Source: Rhodobiaceae bacterium UBA7378 (GTDB taxonomy: Bacteria; Pseudomonadota; Alphaproteobacteria; RS24). Taken from it: DNA of 10,564 bases. The first letter of the stretch is position 1. Every line of letters starts with the position of its first letter. The stretch covers positions 1-10,564 of the forward strand of contig DKNW01000030.1 of NCBI GenBank assembly GCA_002469805.1, given 5' to 3'. The position numbers were made by a program, and so were the translations under genes. Of this stretch, positions 1-5,268 are shown piece after piece. Under the pieces are notes generated by a model that made no database searches, had not been told where the DNA came from, and saw nothing but the letters and a program-made list of their open reading frames with translations.

Positions 1-1661
1 CCGCCCATAGGATCCATACCTCCCATGCCACCCATGCCGCACATGCCGCCCATATCAGGCATTGCAGGGGCGCCAGCGCCTTTCGGCTCTGGCCTATCAG
101 CAACCATAGCTTCCGTCGTGATCAGCAAGCCAGCAACAGATGCCGCATCACGCAAAGCTGTAGAAACCACTTTGGTCGGATCTACAATACCGGCGGCGAT
201 TAAGTCGCAATAAACTTCGTTCTGGGCGTCAAAGCCTTTATTTCCTTTGCTTTCCAGAACTTTGCCAACGACGATGGAGCCTTCTACGCCAGCATTTTCC
301 ACGATTTGGCGCAAGGGGGCTTCCAGTGCTTTGCGGACAATTTTGATACCGGCTTGAATATCTGCATTGGTGTCGGAAACTTTGTCGACCGCGCGTGTTG
401 CCAGCAACAATGCTGTGCCCCCGCCCGGTACGATGCCGCTTTCAACAGCCGCACGCGTTGCGTTCAGTGCGTCATCGACGCGATCCTTACGCTCTTTCAC
501 TTCAACTTCCGTAGCACCACCAACTTTCAGAACGGCCACGCCGCCCGCTAGTTTCGCCAGACGCTCTTGCAGTTTCTCGCGATCGTAATCGGATGTGGTA
601 TTGTCGATTTGCGTGCGGATTTGGCCGACACGACCCTCGATATCTTTTTTCTTGCCAGAACCGTCAACGATCGTTGTTTCGTCTTTGGTAATTGCCACGC
701 GTTTTGCCGTGCCCAGCATGTCGAGCGTGACATTTTCCAGCTTGATGCCTAGATCTTCGGAAACAACCTGACCACCCGTCAGAATAGCGATATCCTCAAG
801 CATTGCTTTACGGCGATCACCAAAGCCTGGGGCTTTGACCGCGGCAATTTTCAGGCCACCGCGCAGTTTGTTAACCACCAGCGTTGCGAGCGCTTCGCCT
901 TCAATGTCTTCGGCAATGATCAAAAGCGGGCGTGATGCCTGAACAACAGCCTCCAAGATCGGCACCATTGACTGAAGATTGCTCAGCTTGGCTTCATGCA
1001 GCAGGATCAACGGATCTTCCAGATCTGTCGTCATTTTGTCTGCATTGGTGATGAAGTAAGGTGACAGGTAACCACGATCGAACTGCATGCCTTCAACAAC
1101 TTCCAGCTCGCTGTCCAAACCTTTGGCTTCTTCAACCGTAATCACGCCCTCATTGCCGACCTTTTCCATGGCCTGTGCAATCATCGTTCCGATTGCAACA
1201 TCGCCATTTGCCGAGATCGTGCCAACTTGGGCAATCTCTTCGTTTGACTTCACTTTCTTGGAACGCTTTTCGAGATCGTCCAGAGCGGTTACCACGGCGG
1301 CTTCAATGCCGCGCTTCAGATCCATCGGGTTCATGCCAGCGGCAACGGCTTTGTGACCCTCACGGACAATCGCCTGGGTCAGCACGGTGGCAGTGGTTGT
1401 GCCGTCGCCAGCTTCGTCGTTTGTACGCGATGCAACTTCGCGAACCATCTGCGCGCCCATATTTTCAAACTTATCTTCTAGTTCGATCTCTTTGGCGACA
1501 GATACACCGTCTTTGGTTGTACGCGGCGCGCCGAACGATTTGTCCAGCACAACATTACGGCCTTTTGGCCCAAGCGTTACTTTCACCGCATCGGCAAGAA
1601 TGTCGACGCCTTTCAACATTTTATCGCGGGCTTCTGCCCCAAATATTACTTCTTTTGCCAT
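1..1661 (-). CDS. groEL: Chaperonin GroEL (Hsp60), C-terminus cut by window edge
   Basis: This is the large subunit of the ATP-dependent GroEL-GroES folding chamber in the cytosol. Reading leftward from the ATG at 1661, the product begins MAKEVIFGAEARDKMLKG and contains VTLGPKGRNVVLDKSFGAP and the ATP-binding GDGTTT motif at residues 85-90. Further on are the DALNATRAAVESG segment, which carries the catalytic aspartate region in the family, and VPGGGTAL. All are hallmark GroEL sequences. 553 codons are visible without a stop, and the last ones encode the Gly-Gly-Met-rich tail, so only a few residues should be missing. The start is supported by AAGGAGA about 6 bases upstream. It follows groES by 24 bp and is surely co-transcribed with it under the CIRCE-controlled promoter. 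The tail carries an unusual cysteine at residue 541. Identification is from conserved motifs and is very secure. Confidence 0.98.
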   Translation of the reverse strand, partial: MAKEVIFGAEARDKMLKGVDILADAVKVTLGPKGRNVVLDKSFGAPRTTKDGVSVAKEIELEDKFENMGAQMVREVASRTNDEAGDGTTTATVLTQAIVREGHKAVAAGMNPMDLKRGIEAAVVTALDDLEKRSKKVKSNEEIAQVGTISANGDVAIGTMIAQAMEKVGNEGVITVEEAKGLDSELEVVEGMQFDRGYLSPYFITNADKMTTDLEDPLILLHEAKLSNLQSMVPILEAVVQASRPLLIIAEDIEGEALATLVVNKLRGGLKIAAVKAPGFGDRRKAMLEDIAILTGGQVVSEDLGIKLENVTLDMLGTAKRVAITKDETTIVDGSGKKKDIEGRVGQIRTQIDNTTSDYDREKLQERLAKLAGGVAVLKVGGATEVEVKERKDRVDDALNATRAAVESGIVPGGGTALLLATRAVDKVSDTNADIQAGIKIVRKALEAPLRQIVENAGVEGSIVVGKVLESKGNKGFDAQNEVYCDLIAAGIVDPTKVVSTALRDAASVAGLLITTEAMVADRPEPKGAGAPAMPDMGGMCGMGGMGGMDPMG

Positions 1662-1685
1662 GATCTTCTCCTTCGCGGGCGGCAA

Positions 1686-1973
1686 TTAGCCAATAATGCC
1701 CAAAATGTCGCTTTCTTTCATGATCAACAGCTCTTCACCGTCAATCATCACCTCATTGCCCGACCATTTGCCGAACAAAATTTTATCTTTTGCCTTCACG
1801 TCAAGCGGCGAAACCGAGCCGTCATCCTTGCGAACGCCTGTGCCAACGGCAACAACAACGCCCTGTGAGGGTTTTTCTTGTGCGCTGTCGGGAATGATAA
1901 TACCGCCAGCTGTCTTGGTGTCTTCATCTACGCGACGTACGAGGACGCGGTCATGTAAAGGACGAAATGTCAT
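1686..1973 (-). CDS. groES: Co-chaperonin GroES (Hsp10)
   Basis: GroES is the heptameric lid that caps the GroEL chamber and regulates its ATPase cycle. The 95-residue product starts MTFRPLHDRVLVRR, continues with TAGGIIIPDSAQEKPSQG (the mobile loop region) and ends EELLIMKESDILGIIG. Length and sequence match the family closely. The reading frame stays open upstream to 2057, but that extension would run through the leader hairpin and the CIRCE operator and has no family similarity, so I place the start at the ATG at 1973. A GGGAGA ribosome site sits about 7 bases upstream of this ATG. groEL follows after a 24-bp gap, giving the usual bicistronic heat-shock operon. The promoter and CIRCE just upstream imply HrcA repression. 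Confidence 0.98.
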   Translation of the reverse strand: MTFRPLHDRVLVRRVDEDTKTAGGIIIPDSAQEKPSQGVVVAVGTGVRKDDGSVSPLDVKAKDKILFGKWSGNEVMIDGEELLIMKESDILGIIG

Positions 1974-1998
1974 AGTCAGATCTCCCATAATCAAATGA

Positions 1999-2013
1999 GC
2001 CCGTTGCACGGGC
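1999..2013 (-). promoter_or_regulatory. GC-rich hairpin in the groES leader
   Basis: On the minus strand the arms GCCCG and CGGGC form a perfect 5-bp stem around the loop TGCAA. The hairpin lies between CIRCE and the groES ribosome site, about 14 bases upstream of the latter. It has no U-tract, so it is not an intrinsic terminator. It may stabilise the leader or affect translation. It does not resemble the ROSE type of heat-shock thermometer, because the ribosome site is not sequestered in it. Confidence 0.4.
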
Positions 2014-2021
2014 AAGCTTGC

Positions 2022-2050
2022 ATTGGCACTCTCACGATGAAAGTGCCAAT
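2022..2050 (-). promoter_or_regulatory. CIRCE operator (HrcA binding site) of groESL
   Basis: An inverted repeat with arms ATTGGCACTT and GAGTGCCAAT separated by exactly 9 bases, read on the minus strand. Nine of the ten arm positions pair. This matches the CIRCE consensus TTAGCACTC-N9-GAGTGCTAA, where HrcA binds and represses chaperonin genes. It begins a few bases after the predicted transcription start and about 50 bases before the groES ATG, the standard placement. HrcA itself is not encoded in the window. Confidence 0.95.
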
Positions 2051-2059
2051 TGCTCAACG

Positions 2060-2088
2060 GATGTAGGGATACGGGGCAAATGTGTCAA
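2060..2088 (-). promoter_or_regulatory. Housekeeping-type promoter of groESL
   Basis: On the minus strand a perfect TTGACA (2088-2083) is followed after 17 bases by TACATC (2065-2060), giving the CTTGAC-N17-CTACAT pattern typical of alphaproteobacterial housekeeping sigma promoters. The predicted start near 2053 is immediately followed by CIRCE, so HrcA binding would block transcription initiation. A heat-shock sigma-32 promoter was not obvious in addition. The position relative to CIRCE makes this assignment strong. Confidence 0.8.
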
Positions 2089-2128
2089 GTAGCGCACCAG
2101 TAAATTGGATAAAAAAGTCTTAAAAAAG

Positions 2129-2188
2129 CCAAAGATAAAAGAGCCAAAGATTAAAAATCCAAAGATTGAAAATCCAAGAGAGAAGCCT
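2129..2188. repeat. Four-copy 15-bp tandem repeat
   Basis: CCAAAGAT recurs at 2129, 2144 and 2159, and the divergent CCAAGAG at 2174, giving an exact 15-bp period. The units are CCAAAGATAAAAGAG, CCAAAGATTAAAAAT, CCAAAGATTGAAAAT and a diverged fourth copy. The array is AT-rich and lies between the terminator at 2191-2226 and the groESL promoter, ending about 40 bp upstream of its -35 box. The strand on which it acts, if any, is unknown. Confidence 0.85.
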
Positions 2189-2190
2189 TG

Positions 2191-2226
2191 CACAATAAAA
2201 ACTGGCGGACCAAAGCCCGCCAGTTT
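2191..2226 (-). terminator. Intrinsic terminator on the minus strand
   Basis: A perfect 10-bp stem, AAACTGGCGG (2199-2208) with CCGCCAGTTT (2217-2226), encloses an 8-base loop. On the minus strand it runs into TTTTTATTG, a proper U-tract. On the plus strand the following bases are TTTCAAAT, a much poorer tract. It insulates the groESL promoter from transcription coming from the dehydrogenase gene or from the candidate RNA just upstream. Confidence 0.8.
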
Positions 2227-2298
2227 CAAATATCAATGTTCGAGCGGACCGACCTAGCCAGGCAGGTGGGATTAGCCCAACACGACCGGCGAACACTG
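2192..2298 (-). ncRNA. Candidate small RNA or structured 3' UTR ending at the terminator
   Basis: On the minus strand the segment starts with TCAGTGTTCG (2299-2290), which pairs over 10 bp with CGAACATTGA further downstream. One of these pairs is a G-U wobble that would be an A-C mismatch on the plus strand, favouring minus-strand RNA. Two small internal hairpins can form (TGGG-CTAAT-CCCA, and ACCTGC...GCTAGGT with a bulge), and the intrinsic terminator closes the 3' end. A weak promoter, TTTAAC-N17-TAACAA with the -10 at 2307-2302, would start transcription at the base of the outer stem. I do not recognise the family; it lacks the SRP RNA core, and it is too short for a typical 6S RNA. It could equally be the processed 3' end of the dehydrogenase transcript. 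Confidence 0.35.
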
Positions 2299-2360
2299 AA
2301 TTTGTTATGCACTTCAATTTGTGCGTTAAAAACTTGCCCTATGCACGCATTAGTCGCAAT

Positions 2361-2430
2361 ACTGATATTTTTTTATAAATCAATGGGTTAATTATATAAA
2401 GCTTCATTTAATTTAGTTTCTAATACCATA
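2361..2430. other. AT-rich non-coding stretch downstream of the dehydrogenase
   Basis: Only 13 of these 70 bases are G or C, far below the flanking genes. It lies just past the stop of the minus-strand dehydrogenase. I see no ORF of merit, no strong hairpin with a U-tract and no recognised operator. It may hold promoter elements for the candidate RNA at 2192-2298, but none is convincing here. Confidence 0.6.
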
Positions 2431-2441
2431 TCTGAGCTGTG

Positions 2442-3206
2442 CTACGCGATTGTCTGCCCGCCATCGATCACAAGCTGTTGGCCCGTCATAAACGCGCCGG
2501 CATCGCTCGCCAGAAACACCGCAGCACCGGCAATCTCGTCGGGTATCCCGATACGCTTGAGCGGCGTTGTCGAAGTTGACTGTTCCAAAATATCTGGATT
2601 GTCCCAAAGCGCCTTCGCGAAATAGGTTTTGATCAACCCTGGTGCAATCGCATTGGCGCGGACATTTTTGCTACCATGCTCAACAGCCAGATTGCGAACA
2701 AGTTGGAAATCAGCCGCTTTCGAAATGCAATAAGTGCCGATAACAGGCGATCCCTTCATGCCACCGATAGAAGAGACGATAATGATCGACCCGTCATTGC
2801 GCTCGAGCATTTCGGGCAGCACCATGTTTGCCAGCCAGTGATTAGATTTGACGTTTGCTGACATAATTTTGTCAAATGCATCGTCCGGGCAATCCATTGA
2901 CGGGCCGAAATAGGGGTTCAGCGCTGCATTACACACCAGCACATCAATTTGACCGAAATGTGCGCGGGTCTGGTCGACAAGGTTTTGAAGCTGTTCTTTG
3001 TCAGTAATGTTGCAGGGGACGGTGATAGCCTTGCCCGGATATTCTTCATTAATCGAATTGGTCACCACATCGCAAGCATCGGCTTTACGGCTGGAAATCA
3101 CTACATTGGCGCCGTGCTGCGCCATCCGGCGGGCAATCGCCTCACCAATGCCGCGCGACGCGCCCGTAACAATAGCCGTTTTGCCGCTCAGATCGAAAAG
3201 TGTCAT
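2442..3206 (-). CDS. Short-chain dehydrogenase/reductase, DHRS4-like
   Basis: This is a 254-residue classical SDR, predicted to be a cytosolic NAD(P)H-dependent oxidoreductase acting on a carbonyl or alcohol substrate. The Rossmann motif TGASRGIG is at residues 14-21, the NNAG-equivalent reads NAAL at 93-96, and the catalytic tetrad is N118, S146, Y159 and K163 (YxxxK). Arginines at 18 and 40 suggest NADP(H) preference, by inference. The NAALNPYFGP and APGLIKTYFAKALW segments resemble DHRS4-type carbonyl/retinal reductases rather than FabG. The C-terminal MTGQQLVIDGG is typical of the family. The start at 3206 is chosen because the family begins there and GGGGG precedes it; the frame extends upstream to 3311 without similarity. 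It is divergent from the HAD gene and apparently monocistronic. The substrate cannot be told from sequence. Confidence 0.93.
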   Translation of the reverse strand: MTLFDLSGKTAIVTGASRGIGEAIARRMAQHGANVVISSRKADACDVVTNSINEEYPGKAITVPCNITDKEQLQNLVDQTRAHFGQIDVLVCNAALNPYFGPSMDCPDDAFDKIMSANVKSNHWLANMVLPEMLERNDGSIIIVSSIGGMKGSPVIGTYCISKAADFQLVRNLAVEHGSKNVRANAIAPGLIKTYFAKALWDNPDILEQSTSTTPLKRIGIPDEIAGAAVFLASDAGAFMTGQQLVIDGGQTIA

Positions 3207-3310
3207 GAATTTTCCCCCTAGGTAATTGTATATTCGGCGGCAGGCTATCATGAACAGGGTTGACGACCCAGCCCCCAACGGGCAGTTTTGCCAAGTTTTT
3301 CGCCAACACA

Positions 3311-3340
3311 TGTGGATGTATATGGACGTATACAGATGTA
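3311..3340. repeat. Three tandem decamers in the divergent promoter region
   Basis: TGTGGATGTA, TATGGACGTA and TACAGATGTA follow each other with an exact 10-bp period (consensus TRTGGAYGTA), preceded by the overlapping palindrome CACATGTG at 3307-3314. One unit is about one helical turn, so copies would face the same side of the DNA. The array lies about 100 bp upstream of the dehydrogenase start and 35 bp upstream of the HAD hydrolase start. It could be an operator for either gene; no known regulator site was recognised. Confidence 0.6.
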
Positions 3341-3362
3341 TGTGCCTAAAGAGATTTGCATG

Positions 3363-3368
3363 AAGGGA
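3363..3368 (+). promoter_or_regulatory. Ribosome binding site that fixes the HAD hydrolase start
   Basis: AAGGGA lies 6 bases before the ATG at 3375. In-frame starts further upstream (from 3288, and the ATG at 3360) would add residues encoded by the decamer repeats and unlike the family, so this site supports 3375. I found no convincing -35/-10 pair for this strand; TTGACG at 3260-3265 lacks a matching -10 box. Confidence 0.6.
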
Positions 3369-3374
3369 TATGCA

Positions 3375-4226
3375 ATGTCACACCCGCGCCTGATCTCGAG
3401 TTTCAGCGAGCTTGCCGATACGTATAACGCTATTTTGTGCGACGTCTGGGGCGTACTGCACAATGGCCGTAAACCTTTTGAGGGGGCGGACGCCGCGCTC
3501 GCGCGCTTCCGTGAACGCGGCGGCAAGGTTTTACTGCTGTCAAATGCGCCACGACCGGGTTCGACCGTCACCGCGCGCCTTGATGAGATCGGCGTGTCGC
3601 GTGACGCCTATGACGACATCCTAACATCTGGCGATGTGGCGCGCGCTTTGCTGGCTGAACGCGGCGCTCAAAACCAAACGTGCCACCATATCGGCCCCGC
3701 CAAAGACGCGGATCTCGTTGAAGGTCTCGATATTGGTTTTCGCGACATCGACACTGCCGATTTTATCCTGTTTTCGGGCATGTATAACGACACGACAGAA
3801 ACCCCTGATGATTATCGCGCCGCCATGGAAAAATGGCACGCACGCAAATTGCAACTGGTATGCGCCAACCCTGACAGGCAAGTGCAATTTGGCGATAGCG
3901 TCATATATTGTGCCGGTGCGGTAGCAGAAATTTACGAGAAAAATGGCGGCGACGTTGTCTGGCTCGGCAAACCCTATCAGCCGGTTTACACAGAGGCGGT
4001 GGCTAAACTGGAAAGTCTGCTGGACGAACCCGCGCGTATTCTTGCGATTGGTGACGGGCCGAAAACCGACATTCCAGGCGCGCAAGGTGCGGGGATTGAT
4101 GCCCTGTTTATTACCGGCGGGCTGGCAGGCGCCGTTCAGACACTCGACACCGCCGAAGAAATCGCCGCCGTGCTGACAGCAGAAAACACCACCGCCATGG
4201 CCGCTATGCGACATCTTGTTTGGTAA
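3375..4226 (+). CDS. HAD-superfamily class IIA hydrolase (TIGR01459-like)
   Basis: A 283-residue predicted phosphatase of the haloacid dehalogenase superfamily, subclass IIA. HAD motif I is DVWGVLHNG beginning at nucleophile D23, motif II is S56 in LLSNAP, motif III is K199 in LGKPYQP, and motif IV is GDGPKTD with D227 and D232, which bind magnesium. The cap domain lies between motifs II and III. The usual acid two residues after the nucleophile is W25, as in the DVWGV-type alphaproteobacterial family that commonly precedes ribF. The stop overlaps nothing; ribF starts 23 bp later, so the two are likely co-transcribed. The substrate is unknown; a nucleotide or sugar phosphate is only an analogy with NagD relatives. 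The association with ribF suggests, but does not show, a link to flavin phosphates. Confidence 0.9.
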   Translation: MSHPRLISSFSELADTYNAILCDVWGVLHNGRKPFEGADAALARFRERGGKVLLLSNAPRPGSTVTARLDEIGVSRDAYDDILTSGDVARALLAERGAQNQTCHHIGPAKDADLVEGLDIGFRDIDTADFILFSGMYNDTTETPDDYRAAMEKWHARKLQLVCANPDRQVQFGDSVIYCAGAVAEIYEKNGGDVVWLGKPYQPVYTEAVAKLESLLDEPARILAIGDGPKTDIPGAQGAGIDALFITGGLAGAVQTLDTAEEIAAVLTAENTTAMAAMRHLVW

Positions 4227-4249
4227 GACATATCTGGATAAAACGAAGT

Positions 4250-5230
4250 ATGACCCAGCCGCCAAATTTATATCACAGCTTGGATGACCTGCCGCCATCA
4301 GCGCGCGGGAGCCTGTTGGCAATCGGTAATTTCGACGGTGTACATTTGGGGCATCAGGCAGTTATTGAAAATGCCCGCGCCGAAGCCGATGCCGGCAACC
4401 ATCCTTTGGGGGTGATGCTATTCAACCCGCATCCGCGACAATTTTTTGCGCCCGACGCACCGGCTTTTCGCCTGACACGCCTACCGACACGCGCGCGCCT
4501 GCTGGCCGGGCTGGGCGTCGATTTTACACTGGCACTGCCGTTTGACACCAACATGGCCAATTGCACGGCGGATGAATTTATCGACCGTATTCTAATCGGC
4601 GCACTAAATATTTCTGGCGTTAGCATTGGGCATGATTTTCATTTTGGTAAAGGCCGCCAAGGTACACCTGACATGCTGCAACAACGCGGCGCGGCAGCTG
4701 GTTTTGACGTTTTCATAACCTCCGCCGTGGTGCAGGCAGATGGGCAAACGCCTTATTCATCTTCGGCCATACGCGCCCTGTTGCGCGACGCCAAGGTACG
4801 CGAAGCGGCCACACTCATGGGCCATGATTGGATCATTGAAGGCACGGTTCAACATGGTGACAAACGGGGCCGCACCATTGGCTTTCCGACCGCAAATATG
4901 GAACTGGGCGACTATTTGCAACCGGCGTTTGGGGTTTATGCCGCGCGCGCGGAAATACTGTCCGGTCCCCTTCAAGGCCAGGTACATGACGGCGTTGCAA
5001 ATCTTGGCTTGCGACCAACCGTCGGCGGCACCGCGCCACGGCTCGAAACGCATTTGTTCGATTTTTCCGGCGATCTATATGACGCGGAACTGGGTGTAGC
5101 ACTCACGGATTTCATTCGCGCGGAACAAAAGTTTGACGGCATTGATGCGCTGAAAGCGCAAATTGCCCGCGACAGTCAAGCCGCGCGCGATATATTTGCT
5201 AAGAGCGCCAAAAGCGTAACCCAATCTTAG
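4250..5230 (+). CDS. ribF: Bifunctional riboflavin kinase / FAD synthetase
   Basis: This 326-residue enzyme phosphorylates riboflavin to FMN and then adenylates FMN to FAD in the cytosol. The N-terminal nucleotidyltransferase domain (about 20-175) shows IGNFDGVHLGH at 25-35, FNPHPRQFF at 58-66, SIGHDFHFGKGRQG at 125-138 and YSSSAIR at 169-175. The C-terminal flavokinase domain (about 195-315) shows GTVQHGDKRGRTIGFPTAN at 198-216, GVANLGLRPTVGG and the ETHLFDF segment carrying the likely catalytic glutamate E267. Length fits prokaryotic RibF. I use the ATG at 4250; the frame also opens at a TTG at 4220 inside the end of the HAD gene, which adds residues unlike the family. The ribosome site is weak. 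It sits between the HAD gene and ileS; no FMN riboswitch is seen upstream. Confidence 0.97.
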   Translation: MTQPPNLYHSLDDLPPSARGSLLAIGNFDGVHLGHQAVIENARAEADAGNHPLGVMLFNPHPRQFFAPDAPAFRLTRLPTRARLLAGLGVDFTLALPFDTNMANCTADEFIDRILIGALNISGVSIGHDFHFGKGRQGTPDMLQQRGAAAGFDVFITSAVVQADGQTPYSSSAIRALLRDAKVREAATLMGHDWIIEGTVQHGDKRGRTIGFPTANMELGDYLQPAFGVYAARAEILSGPLQGQVHDGVANLGLRPTVGGTAPRLETHLFDFSGDLYDAELGVALTDFIRAEQKFDGIDALKAQIARDSQAARDIFAKSAKSVTQS

Positions 5231-5268
5231 CCCTTTCCTTGCTCTGCGGGCATTGCTAAAAACCAGCC

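Noticed and set aside
1175..1663. Plus-strand ORF opposite groEL
   Set aside because: Antisense shadow of the highly conserved groEL coding sequence, rich in Arg, Gln and Leu as expected of such shadows.
1974..2057. N-terminal extension of groES to an earlier start
   Set aside because: It would translate the CIRCE operator and leader hairpin; GroES proteins begin at the MTFRPLHDR equivalent, which has a good ribosome site.
2032..2229. Minus-strand ORF with a Phe/Gly/Ile repeat, upstream of groES
   Set aside because: It is the translation of the 15-bp tandem array (period divisible by three), starts inside the terminator hairpin and runs through the groESL promoter and CIRCE. No ribosome site or family resemblance.
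2192..2298. Assignment of the structured segment as SRP RNA or 6S RNA
   Set aside because: The SRP core (GGAAGCAGCC-like element) is absent, and the segment is too short and too branched for 6S RNA, despite a passing likeness of the TGTTCG stem.
3204..3311. Longer N-terminus for the dehydrogenase
   Set aside because: The extra 35 residues have no SDR similarity and the ATG at 3206 has a purine-rich ribosome site and the standard SDR start.
3621..4322. Long antisense ORF opposite the HAD hydrolase gene
   Set aside because: It is a shadow of the HAD and ribF coding frames; the product resembles nothing and lacks its own signals.
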